The notes under the pieces were generated by a model. The model saw only the letters and a program-made list of their open reading frames with translations. It searched no databases and was not told where the DNA came from. Both the position numbers and the translations under genes were made by a program. From a virus, in IMG/VR virus record IMGVR_UViG_3300023174_000082, positions 52,951-116,950 of that record: a DNA stretch of 64,000 nucleotides; one strand, 5' to 3'. Below are positions 51,694-58,876 of this stretch, one piece after another. Position 1 is the stretch's first letter, and every line of letters starts with the position of its first letter.

Positions 51694-51864
51694 ATGGTAT
51701 ACAAACCTTATAACGAAAACTTGAACACGCCCACACAGCAGAACCCTCACAGTCCTGCTACCAGTGGGTACAAGCAACAACCAGTGGAAATTCCTGGAGT
51801 GTTGCATCAAACACGTGAGTTGTTTCAACCTGTGGTGATTCAACCCAATCAGGATAGCAAATAA
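51694..51864 (+). CDS. 56-residue Pro/Gln-rich small protein
   Basis: ATG at 51694, 4 nt after the stop of the preceding gene. The stop TAA (51862-51864) overlaps the next ATG (51864) as TAATG. The product starts MVYKPYNENLNTPTQQN and ends VVIQPNQDSK. It is extended, rich in Pro, Gln and Asn, and has no hydrophobic core, so it is probably a linker-like virion peptide. Tight packing between two genes and the TAATG overlap support real translation. The function is unknown. Confidence 0.6.
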   Translation: MVYKPYNENLNTPTQQNPHSPATSGYKQQPVEIPGVLHQTRELFQPVVIQPNQDSK

Positions 51865-52157
51865 TGGCTATTCAAGTAATCAAAGACACAGCAGGTAATG
51901 TGTTGTGGACAACAGACAAAGCGCAAATCAATTCTGAAAGCACTAATGTTACCTATCAAGTGTTCGCTACTGCTCTGGGCACTGCTAATGCTGTAGGTAA
52001 TCTATATGCAAATGCAGTAAGTGTACCCAACGGAACCACTCAAGAAATTTATGTAGGTGCAGGCAACTATTTGACCTTGACCGGTAACAATTTTACTGCT
52101 CTTGCATTGGGCACAGCAAGTTCTGCGCAATCTGGAGTGATTGGTGGCGGCAGCTAA
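51864..52157 (+). CDS. Small beta-rich virion-type protein
   Basis: This 97-residue protein reads MAIQVIKDTAGNVLWTTDKA, then strands with VPNGTTQEIYVGAGNYLTLT and a Gly/Ser tail. It has no Cys and few charges in the C-terminal half. The composition resembles capsid decoration or short fibre proteins. It is coupled to the upstream 56-residue gene by an overlapping TAATG and is followed 2 nt later by a probable internal-protein gene. I do not recognise the family. Confidence 0.62.
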   Translation: MAIQVIKDTAGNVLWTTDKAQINSESTNVTYQVFATALGTANAVGNLYANAVSVPNGTTQEIYVGAGNYLTLTGNNFTALALGTASSAQSGVIGGGS

Positions 52158-52159
52158 TA

Positions 52160-52531
52160 ATGAGAGCAACTGAGTTCATTGCTGAAGACACAGTTGGCAA
52201 GATTAGCAAACGCAATCAAAATGCCACTGTGGGTCTAAACAAGTTTCGCGACCAAAAATTCGCTGACCGGGTGTATGAACTCAACCGAATCATGATGGCT
52301 GTGGCCTCAACTGATGGCACATTTGTTCCTGATGTTGATGGCGAGTCGTGGTCGGGACGCAATAACGTGGCTGCACCATACACAAAAGAAGAACAACAAA
52401 TGCTTCAAAAAGCCTACCAAGCAATAGGCAGTCATCACGAAGATATAAACCACGGCGACTTAAACTCACAAGAGCATCCAGCAATTAATACGACCAGTGT
52501 AGTCAACGCATTCAAAGGATATCCTCGATGA
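52160..52531 (+). CDS. Probable packaged internal protein (capsid-targeting-like start)
   Basis: This 123-residue protein starts MRATEFIAEDTVGKISKRNQ. The first nine residues end Ile-Ala-Glu, a gp21-type site, and have the basic-aromatic-helix look of T4 capsid-targeting sequences. The mature part has DRVYELNRIMMAVASTDGTF and VNAFKGYPR at the end. The next protein has the same kind of start (MRAREFITEQ) and also ends FAGYPR, so the two are related family members. I infer packaging into the head. No enzymatic motif is seen. Confidence 0.68.
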   Translation: MRATEFIAEDTVGKISKRNQNATVGLNKFRDQKFADRVYELNRIMMAVASTDGTFVPDVDGESWSGRNNVAAPYTKEEQQMLQKAYQAIGSHHEDINHGDLNSQEHPAINTTSVVNAFKGYPR

Positions 52532-52914
52532 GAGCACGAGAATTCATCACAGAACAAGCAACGCTGCCACCTGAGCAAGCAGATCCCATGAACCATGTGT
52601 TTGTATTGCCTGGCGTGAGCTCTAGCGATCCGTATCAAATATATCGACTGGGTGTGGCAATAGCCCGTGCCCGAAGTGACGCCGGAACAGATGGCCTTAC
52701 TGACAAGTTACCTGCCTGGAGTACATCAGCAGCATTTGGCGAAGACGCAGTGATTGCTGGGTTCAATGCCAATGTTGCTCCAGCTATTGATCATGCATTG
52801 AAAATGGCCGGGTTGCCTGTTAAAAAAGTACAAATAAGCACTCCCAACAGCCTAGAGCCTAGTTTAGTAAATCGCATTAGTCCTGTAACAGCATTTGCTG
52901 GCTACCCACGCTAA
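52528..52914 (+). CDS. Probable packaged internal protein, paralogue of the preceding one
   Basis: This 128-residue protein starts MRAREFITEQATLPPEQADP, with a candidate gp21 cut after Ile-Thr-Glu9. The body contains YQIYRLGVAIARARSDAGTD and ends SPVTAFAGYPR. The shared start (MRA-EFI-E) and the shared ending (AFxGYPR) link it to the gene at 52160, with which it overlaps by 4 nt (ATGA). It is likely an internal head protein pair made together. The function is unknown. Confidence 0.68.
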   Translation: MRAREFITEQATLPPEQADPMNHVFVLPGVSSSDPYQIYRLGVAIARARSDAGTDGLTDKLPAWSTSAAFGEDAVIAGFNANVAPAIDHALKMAGLPVKKVQISTPNSLEPSLVNRISPVTAFAGYPR

Positions 52915-52926
52915 TTGTTTTTTTGC

Positions 52927-52950
52927 TAAATAATTCAACTTAGAATTATT
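52927..52950 (+). promoter_or_regulatory. Late-promoter-like TAAATA plus AT-rich hairpin before the 92-residue gene
   Basis: GCTAAATA (TAAATA at 52927-52932) is followed by a perfect 8-bp inverted repeat AATAATTC-AACTTA-GAATTATT (52929-52950) that ends at the base before the ATG at 52951. No Shine-Dalgarno sequence is present. Confidence 0.45.
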
Positions 52951-53229
52951 ATGGCTAACTCACCACCACCATACGACAACATTACAGGCATTAGCCGTGC
53001 TGTAATGAAAGACAACGCACAAGTAACATTAACCAACTACAATGGCAATGCTCGTCCAGGCGAGTTAGTAGTTGACCAAAGCACTGATCAAGTGTATATT
53101 GGCAACAGTTCGGGTGCGTTGACACAGATTGCAGCAGGCATTGGCAACGGTGGATCCAGTGGATTGCCTGCAGGCTTCTATCAAATGGCATACAATCCAA
53201 CCACTGGTGAGATTGTTTACTACACTTAA
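52951..53229 (+). CDS. Small fibre-type protein with tropism-determinant-like repeat
   Basis: This 92-residue protein contains NARPGELVVDQSTDQVYIGN then SSGALTQIA. This is the RPGELxxDxxTxxxYIGNxxGxLTxI pattern seen at the N-termini or in the repeats of many phage fibre and decoration proteins. The C-terminal LPAGFYQMAYNPTTGEIVYY has a similar tail-fibre flavour. It stands alone after the internal-protein genes with its own late-like element and a hairpin directly before the start. It is probably a minor virion attachment protein. Confidence 0.7.
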   Translation: MANSPPPYDNITGISRAVMKDNAQVTLTNYNGNARPGELVVDQSTDQVYIGNSSGALTQIAAGIGNGGSSGLPAGFYQMAYNPTTGEIVYYT

Positions 53230-53236
53230 TATTAAT

Positions 53237-53674
53237 ATGAAAAAACTCTTCTTACTCTTGCTGATCGTGCCAGTATTGGCCCTAGCACAACCCCGACAAC
53301 GACCAGGTGTGACCTATGACGCTGTGATCACCAGAGTCATAGATGGTGACACAGTGGCTTTCCAAGCAGACTTTTTGCCTGCACCACTCAGGAAAGAACT
53401 CAGTATCAGAGTGTTTGGTGTGGACACGCCAGAAAAAGGATTCCGTGCTCAATGCCCTAGTGAAGCACAGCGTGGCGAAGCAGCCTCAGCCTTTACCAAA
53501 TCAGCCGTTGCTCAGGCTTCACAACGACAGATTGTACTCATGGACTGGGACAAGTATGGTGGCCGTGTGCTAGGAGATGTCTTGTTAAACGGACAAAGTC
53601 TACGTCAAATGCTTATTGCCAACGGGTTTGCCCGAGAATACTACGGCGAAGCCAAAACTTCTTGGTGCAACTAA
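53237..53674 (+). CDS. Exported staphylococcal-nuclease-like thermonuclease
   Basis: The protein has 145 residues from the ATG at 53237. A frame-open region upstream lacks a better start. The N-terminus MKKLFLLLLIVPVLALA is a clear Sec signal peptide, with cleavage probably near residue 17-19. SNase residues are all present: RVIDGDTV (Asp36, Asp38), then RVFGVDTPE (Arg58, Asp63, Thr64, Glu66), and KYGGRVLG (Arg110). It would hydrolyse DNA or RNA with Ca2+ in the periplasm or outside. It lies directly before the radical-SAM/glycan cassette. A secreted nuclease is unusual cargo for a T4-type phage. Confidence 0.9.
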   Translation: MKKLFLLLLIVPVLALAQPRQRPGVTYDAVITRVIDGDTVAFQADFLPAPLRKELSIRVFGVDTPEKGFRAQCPSEAQRGEAASAFTKSAVAQASQRQIVLMDWDKYGGRVLGDVLLNGQSLRQMLIANGFAREYYGEAKTSWCN

Positions 53675-53682
53675 AACGCCCG

Positions 53683-53688
53683 TAAATA
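53683..53688 (+). promoter_or_regulatory. Late-promoter-like TAAATA before the radical-SAM cassette
   Basis: TAAATA is framed by the inverted repeat CCCG-TAAATA-CGGG (53679-53692) and ends 4 nt before the ATG at 53693. No ribosome-binding site lies between. Confidence 0.45.
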
Positions 53689-53692
53689 CGGG

Positions 53693-54841
53693 ATGACAAA
53701 TTTTTATTGTGCGGCCCCCTGGCGAGGCTTGCATATCAATCCCCGAGGTGATGTAAAAACCTGCTGTGCTGGCAATCCCAACATGCTGGGCAACCTCAAT
53801 ACCCAAACCATTGAACAAATCCTCAACAGCAATCTCATGGCAGAGATACGCACCAGTTTAGCCCAAGGCAAACCGCATGAGTATTGCTCTAATTGTGTGC
53901 GAGCTGAACGTTTTGGTGCAGACTCAGAACGTAAATGGCACAATGATGTCAATCCTGACTTTGACTATGCTCAAGCCGGAGACCAGTATCACTATCCTGT
54001 GATTGTGGATGTGCGGTGGAATACCACATGCAACTTGAGTTGCAATTACTGCGGCGAAGCATGCAGTTCAAAATGGGCCAGCCTCAAAGGCATTCCGTTC
54101 AAGTCAGGTGCCCGGCCCTATTATGATTCAGTATGTGACTTTATTGAACAGCACTATGAACACATACACGAAGTAGCATTGGTGGGCGGTGAACCTTTGC
54201 TACTGCCAGAAAACAACAGACTGTTAGACGTCATACCCAAAGATGCTATTGTCACACTGATCACAAACTTGAATGTGGATCTAGAATCCAACAAGATATT
54301 TCAAAAGCTGTCAACTCGTAACCGGGTAGGTTGGTCAATGAGTTTTGATAATACTGGTGAGCGAGTGGAGTATGTGCGTCATGGTGCCAGTTGGGCATTG
54401 ATCAAAGAAAATCTTTCAAAAATCAAAAACCTGATGACCACACAAGGACAGTGGGGAGGCATTCATGCTGTGTACAACATCTACAATGCCACACGCATTT
54501 GTGAACTGCGGCAGTTTGCTGAAGAGACAAAAACCACAGTGCTGTGGCAAAACTTGTTTCAGCCCGAATACCTTGATCCGTTCTTGCATGGCGCAGGTGT
54601 TGCACGAGAAGCCATAGCAGAAATTGAAAGATTCTATGCAATGAACATTGCTACCGCTGCTGAACGGCAATTCTTTGATAATTCTTTGGCCACTTATCAA
54701 AACAGACTGTCAATTGACAAAGTTAGCAAAATTGACGCGACGTTCTGGAGACACATTCACGACAATGAAACCAAGTACCATCCAGACAAAGCTGGAGAGT
54801 TTCAACGCTTATGGCCGGAGTTGGCATTCTTATGCAGATAA
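53693..54841 (+). CDS. Radical SAM enzyme with N-terminal SPASM/twitch-like region
   Basis: The protein has 382 residues. The N-terminal region reads FYCAAPWRGLHINPRGDVKT, then CCAGNPNMLGNLNTQTIEQI, and has a later YCSNC pair. This is the SPASM-type order (CxAPWxxLxIxxxGxVxxCC...LGN...C.NC) but placed before the radical-SAM core. The core has TTCNLSCNYCGEACSSKW (Cys113, Cys117, Cys120), LVGGEPLLLPENN and WSMSFDNTGERVEYVRHGAS. It is the first gene of the cassette and overlaps the next by 10 nt. Family knowledge says radical chemistry on peptide or sugar substrates; the substrate is unknown. Confidence 0.87.
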   Translation: MTNFYCAAPWRGLHINPRGDVKTCCAGNPNMLGNLNTQTIEQILNSNLMAEIRTSLAQGKPHEYCSNCVRAERFGADSERKWHNDVNPDFDYAQAGDQYHYPVIVDVRWNTTCNLSCNYCGEACSSKWASLKGIPFKSGARPYYDSVCDFIEQHYEHIHEVALVGGEPLLLPENNRLLDVIPKDAIVTLITNLNVDLESNKIFQKLSTRNRVGWSMSFDNTGERVEYVRHGASWALIKENLSKIKNLMTTQGQWGGIHAVYNIYNATRICELRQFAEETKTTVLWQNLFQPEYLDPFLHGAGVAREAIAEIERFYAMNIATAAERQFFDNSLATYQNRLSIDKVSKIDATFWRHIHDNETKYHPDKAGEFQRLWPELAFLCR

Positions 54842-55386
54842 TACCAGTTGACCAAGATTGTAATTTGTTTGCAGTAACGGATTTGATACCTCAATCTCTA
54901 GTGGATAAAATTTTAAAAACTGATTGGTTAAGTTTGACACACACGTTAACAGAAGGCAATAGATTATTACGGAGACAGGTGCATAACAATCAATTATCAT
55001 GGATTAACGAATGGCATAACTGTATCCATCAAGCATGGGAAAATATTGTTAAGGAGACTGGGTGCCATCATTTGAATTATGCCGACACTGGATTTTGGAT
55101 AGATCAGGAAACATATACATGCCCCATTCACACTGATGGAGAGTTACCAGGGTCGATGCAAATGTATTGGATTGGCGCAGATAGAAATATTGGTACTACT
55201 TGGTATCATTACAAAGATCAAAACTTGATTAGATATTGTTTTGAATTTCGGCCCAACACTGGATATATCATGATCAATAAACCTGCAGACAATGGCTACA
55301 GAAAATTGCAATGGCATGGCATGTTGACACCAGTACCTAACAATTCTTTTAGATTGAGTTCATATTCATGGTTGACAAACAAATGA
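54832..55386 (+). CDS. 2OG-Fe(II) oxygenase-like protein
   Basis: The protein has 184 residues from the ATG at 54832, chosen because it gives a 10-nt overlap with the upstream stop. The C-terminal half has PIHTDGELPGSMQMYWIG (His100, Asp102), then GYIMINKPADNGYRKLQWHG (His162) and NNSFRLSSYSWL (Arg174). The HxD...H...R spacing fits the jelly-roll core of 2-oxoglutarate/Fe(II) oxygenases such as prolyl hydroxylases. It would hydroxylate a protein or small molecule; the substrate is unknown. It overlaps the next radical-SAM gene by 4 nt (ATGA), so the enzymes are probably made in fixed ratio. Confidence 0.68.
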   Translation: MQIIPVDQDCNLFAVTDLIPQSLVDKILKTDWLSLTHTLTEGNRLLRRQVHNNQLSWINEWHNCIHQAWENIVKETGCHHLNYADTGFWIDQETYTCPIHTDGELPGSMQMYWIGADRNIGTTWYHYKDQNLIRYCFEFRPNTGYIMINKPADNGYRKLQWHGMLTPVPNNSFRLSSYSWLTNK

Positions 55387-56522
55387 TAACCAAAAGTCCT
55401 ACATTTTGTCCAGCGCCTTGGACCAGTCTCAACATTGATCAAACTGGCAGAGTTATGCCTTGTTTTCACACTGGATACGAATTAGGCAATATCAAACACA
55501 TACCAATTCAACAAGTTCTAATAGATAAACCGCTGCAAGATTTACGACAAACAATGGCTCGTGGCGAATGGCATGATGCATGTGCATGGTGCAAGCGACT
55601 TGAAGAAACTACAGGAACCAGCGGAAGAACAGTGAGACATGCAGATTCAAATACGTTGGCGGCTATTGACAATGATTTAGATTTTTTCAAACTAGAACAT
55701 CTAGTAGTCAATTGGAGCAATCTTTGCAACTTAACTTGTGTATATTGCAATCCAGAAACATCAACAGCTTGGCAAAGCGTTAAACGTATACCCATTAATC
55801 ATGTCAAAAACGAACACGAAGATCTAATAGAACTGGCTCGTACTCAAGGGCACAACATACAAGGACTAAGTCTTGGTGGCGGCGAGCCGCTGTTGCAAAA
55901 AGGTCTTGACAAATTTTTAAATTATATCAACCCTGACAAAGTGCGAGTGATGGTCACAACCAATCTCAGTGTGGAGCTATCTACCAACCCCATATATCAA
56001 ATGCTTAAAAACTGGCCCAGCGTAGACTGGATGATTAGTTTTGACAACGCTGATAAAGAAAAATTTGAATATGTAAGAGATGGCGCCAGTTGGGAACAGT
56101 TTGTGAAAAATTTGCGGCAGATGAAAAAAGACAATCAACATGTGTTGGCCCACCCAGCGTACTCGATCTACTGTGCATTGGATCTTGAAGAATACTACGA
56201 TTTTTGTGACCAGGAAAATTTATCAATTTTTTGGTGCGAACTCAATCATCCAGAAGACTTAGACATGCGCAGGCAACCCATGGCATTGAGACAGTTAGCA
56301 ATAGATGAAATTGACCGGGTAGTTGCAAAATACAAACACCATCAACACATGGCTGTGGATGCATTGGAACGATATCGATTGACACTGCAAAACAACAGCT
56401 ATCTTCCAAACAATCATCATAAAATTGATGTGTTGATTTTCCATCAAACTGTTGAAACACAGTTAAAAAAATCTACACGTTTTGTTGACTTATGGCCAAC
56501 AATTGTTAATACACTATCATGA
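55383..56522 (+). CDS. Radical SAM enzyme (second in cassette)
   Basis: The protein has 379 residues from the ATG at 55383, which gives an ATGA overlap. The N-terminal FCPAPWTSLNIDQTGRVMPC and ACAWCKRL form a SPASM-like cysteine region. The core has NLCNLTCVYCNPETSTAW (Cys115, Cys119, Cys122), LGGGEPLLQKGLDKFL and WMISFDNADKEKFEYVRDGA. It is clearly a paralogue of the 53693 enzyme (shared SFDN...E(R/K)xEYVR(H/D)GASW segment) and more distantly of 40367. In this paralogue the N-terminal motif has Cys-Phe-His where the others have Cys-Cys. It overlaps the SGNH gene by 4 nt. Confidence 0.87.
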   Translation: MITKSPTFCPAPWTSLNIDQTGRVMPCFHTGYELGNIKHIPIQQVLIDKPLQDLRQTMARGEWHDACAWCKRLEETTGTSGRTVRHADSNTLAAIDNDLDFFKLEHLVVNWSNLCNLTCVYCNPETSTAWQSVKRIPINHVKNEHEDLIELARTQGHNIQGLSLGGGEPLLQKGLDKFLNYINPDKVRVMVTTNLSVELSTNPIYQMLKNWPSVDWMISFDNADKEKFEYVRDGASWEQFVKNLRQMKKDNQHVLAHPAYSIYCALDLEEYYDFCDQENLSIFWCELNHPEDLDMRRQPMALRQLAIDEIDRVVAKYKHHQHMAVDALERYRLTLQNNSYLPNNHHKIDVLIFHQTVETQLKKSTRFVDLWPTIVNTLS

Positions 56523-57316
56523 AAACTCAAATTAATCATCCAAGACCTTACCATGCAGGGATTCACATAGCAGACCAATGCTTGGATTGGATGCCAACTG
56601 ACACAAAAGATCATTATGATAATCTGATAAAAAATCCCAAACATCAAGAGTATTTTCAAACTATGGGCTGGGACAAACCAGGCGCTATCACCTACAAACT
56701 AAACAGTGAAGGGTTTAGGTGCGAAGAGTTTGATGACTCGCCGTGTGTTGTGGCTCTGGGCTGTAGTTATACCATGGGCATTGGATTGCCTGTGGAGTGT
56801 TTGTGGCCTAGCTTGGTAGGACAAGCATTGAATTTAAAAGTGTTTAATTTAGCATGGGGTGGTTACTCAGCTGATAGTTGTTTTAGAATAGCCAGGTACT
56901 GGATACCTAAACTCAATGCCAAAGTGGTTTGTATGCTCGCTCCACCGCAGGCCAGAATTGAATTGATTACCAGTGAAAAGTGTAGAGATACTGGTAGAAC
57001 ATTCACTGACGTTTTTATGCCAGAAAGTCGCAGTCAATACTATAATCCCGCAGATGTGTATCTCAACACATGGTTCATGCAAGAAGAAAATCATATCATT
57101 AACAAAGAAAAAAATGTATTTGCTATACAGCAAATTTCTACCAATGCCGGTGCTAAATTTTGTATTGTAGATACTGACACTACAATGACAAGGTCAAGAG
57201 AAGAAATAGGATATGCAAGAGATCACATGCATGGGGGTCCACAAATACATCGTGAAATCGCTGGTAATATGTTGGCACAGTATGAGCAAAATCAAATTAA
57301 TATATCATCCCAATGA
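56519..57316 (+). CDS. SGNH/GDSL-type hydrolase (first)
   Basis: The protein has 265 residues. Block I is VVALGCSYTMGIGLP with nucleophile Ser83 (GxSxT form). NLAWGGYSADSCFRIARYW supplies the Gly/Asn block, and ARDHMHGG holds the DxxH catalytic pair (Asp235, His238). This is the SGNH fold, which includes esterases, O-acetyl-transferases and deacetylases acting on sugars. There is no signal peptide, so it acts in the cytoplasm or with a partner. It overlaps radical SAM (4 nt) and the next gene (35 nt), placing it firmly in the cassette. Removal or addition of acyl groups on a glycan is the likely task. Confidence 0.8.
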   Translation: MKTQINHPRPYHAGIHIADQCLDWMPTDTKDHYDNLIKNPKHQEYFQTMGWDKPGAITYKLNSEGFRCEEFDDSPCVVALGCSYTMGIGLPVECLWPSLVGQALNLKVFNLAWGGYSADSCFRIARYWIPKLNAKVVCMLAPPQARIELITSEKCRDTGRTFTDVFMPESRSQYYNPADVYLNTWFMQEENHIINKEKNVFAIQQISTNAGAKFCIVDTDTTMTRSREEIGYARDHMHGGPQIHREIAGNMLAQYEQNQINISSQ

Positions 57317-58274
57317 GTTTGTAAACTTTACTCATGGTTGCATTCGGCCCTTGATAGATCCGCATTTTGAGTTAGTACCTTACTCAAATGATGTGTTCTA
57401 TTCGCCTGCGGATTGTGCGGTGCTGACCAGCCATGTTAGTGTGTTAGAAAAAAGTCCTAGATGGTGGCAACCTTTTGTCAACAGCGGTTTTAAGATGATT
57501 GTGGACCATCTTTGGGACAGCGATGTCGATACACCTAGCATGATCAAAGATGGGCGATTGACATTGAGAAATGGCAATTGGTTATGGTACAGAGAAAGTT
57601 TGTATTACACTGCTGTGGGGTATAATGAGTATCAGCCCAATAGAAACTATCGTCATAGTTTTTTCATGTCAATGAATAAACAAAGAGAACACAAAGATCT
57701 AACATTGCAAACATTGTCTCCGGTGCTCGATCAAGCATTATGGAGTTATGTAGCACGCGGCCATTTGTTGCCCGGCGACTGCGATCATAACAATCCTAAC
57801 AATCCTGTGTATTGGCTTTACTACATGAATCCAGACTGGTATGACTCGTGTTGTTTTAGTGTGGTGGTAGAAAGTTACATGCGAACCAATGCCTGGATCA
57901 ACAGTCCACAGGTGCCGTGTTACAAAACTGAAGTCAGTGAAAAAATATTCAAACCCATGGCTTACTATCATCCGTTCATTGTGTTTGGATCTTTTGAAAC
58001 ACTAAAGTATTTGCATCGAGAAGGATTTGAAACATTTAACAACCTTTGGGACGAAAGTTATGACAACATTGCCAATGATGAACAACGGCATGCTCAAGTT
58101 ACCAAAGTTGTTGTAGATTCAGTACGCCAATATTGGCCGCATCAATTTGCAATTGATAGAGTTACAGAACAAAAGTTGCAACACAATCGTAATAGATTTT
58201 TCAACCAACAATTGGTACAACAACGATTTGTAAATGAAATCATTAGAGACATTGAAAATTTTGTAAACTCATGA
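57282..58274 (+). CDS. Glycosyltransferase-like protein (paralogue of the 39294 gene)
   Basis: The protein has 330 residues from the ATG at 57282 (MSKIKLIYHPNEF), preferred to upstream in-frame ATGs because these would overlap the SGNH gene by over 100 nt. The C-terminal part has YKTEVSEKIFKPMAYYHPFI, then VFGSFETLKYLHREGFETFN, and NLWDESYDNI. The SEKxFKPMxxxHPFxxxGxxxxLxxLxxxGFxTF...DESYD pattern is typical of a phage and bacterial glycosyltransferase-like group. The N-terminal half includes FMSMNKQREHKDLTLQTLSP. Substrate is unknown. It overlaps the second SGNH gene by 4 nt. Confidence 0.68.
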   Translation: MSKIKLIYHPNEFVNFTHGCIRPLIDPHFELVPYSNDVFYSPADCAVLTSHVSVLEKSPRWWQPFVNSGFKMIVDHLWDSDVDTPSMIKDGRLTLRNGNWLWYRESLYYTAVGYNEYQPNRNYRHSFFMSMNKQREHKDLTLQTLSPVLDQALWSYVARGHLLPGDCDHNNPNNPVYWLYYMNPDWYDSCCFSVVVESYMRTNAWINSPQVPCYKTEVSEKIFKPMAYYHPFIVFGSFETLKYLHREGFETFNNLWDESYDNIANDEQRHAQVTKVVVDSVRQYWPHQFAIDRVTEQKLQHNRNRFFNQQLVQQRFVNEIIRDIENFVNS

Positions 58275-58876
58275 AACATGTGTATATTTGTGGCGATAGT
58301 TTTTGTGTGCCAGATCCAGAGTATGGACCATGTTGGGTAGATCTGTTGGCAAACAAATATCACATTGTTAATCAATCATGCGTGAGTGCTACCAATCTTA
58401 TAATTGCCATGCAAGTGGACACAGCCATTGCAGCGCAGGCCGACTTTGTGATTGTGCAAGGAACCAGTTGTACTCGTAGTCAAACACGCTACCAAGATCG
58501 AATAGTTCCTTATAGTTTTCTCACAGCAAGCACAACAACCACACCGTTTGATCAGCGTAAGTTAGAATTAATCAAACACTATTACACAGAATTTTTTGAT
58601 CTTGATCTTGCTATATACCAAAATCAATGCATTATTGAAAACACTCTACAAAAATTAATGGACAGCAACATACCTTTCTTGTTTGATCAAGGAGGTTTTG
58701 AGCATTCAAAGTTTGGAAACTTTGGCAAGGTGTATTTTGCAAAATTTGAGCACTACCGCAGTCAAGTAAATCTGTGGGATCATGGCAATACTGCACTGTA
58801 CAGACCCTACTATCATATAACTGATCCAAACATACATAAGTCTGTAGCAGAATATTATATCAAGGAAATACAATGA
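58271..58876 (+). CDS. SGNH-type hydrolase-like protein (second)
   Basis: The protein has 201 residues. It starts MKHVYICGDSFCVPD with the GDSF block (Ser10). VIVQGTSCTRSQTR may hold the third block, and DPNIHKSVAEYYIKEI at the C-terminus gives the DPxxH catalytic pattern. It is shorter and more divergent than the first SGNH protein, so the two are not close copies. It overlaps both neighbours by 4 nt (ATGA). A role in modifying a sugar or lipid acyl group is inferred from the fold and context. Confidence 0.72.
   Translation: MKHVYICGDSFCVPDPEYGPCWVDLLANKYHIVNQSCVSATNLIIAMQVDTAIAAQADFVIVQGTSCTRSQTRYQDRIVPYSFLTASTTTTPFDQRKLELIKHYYTEFFDLDLAIYQNQCIIENTLQKLMDSNIPFLFDQGGFEHSKFGNFGKVYFAKFEHYRSQVNLWDHGNTALYRPYYHITDPNIHKSVAEYYIKEIQ

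Noticed and set aside
53129-53236. Longer form of the thermonuclease starting inside the preceding gene
   Set aside because: The ATG at 53237 gives a perfect signal peptide; a longer N-terminus would bury it and overlap the fibre-type gene by 100 nt.
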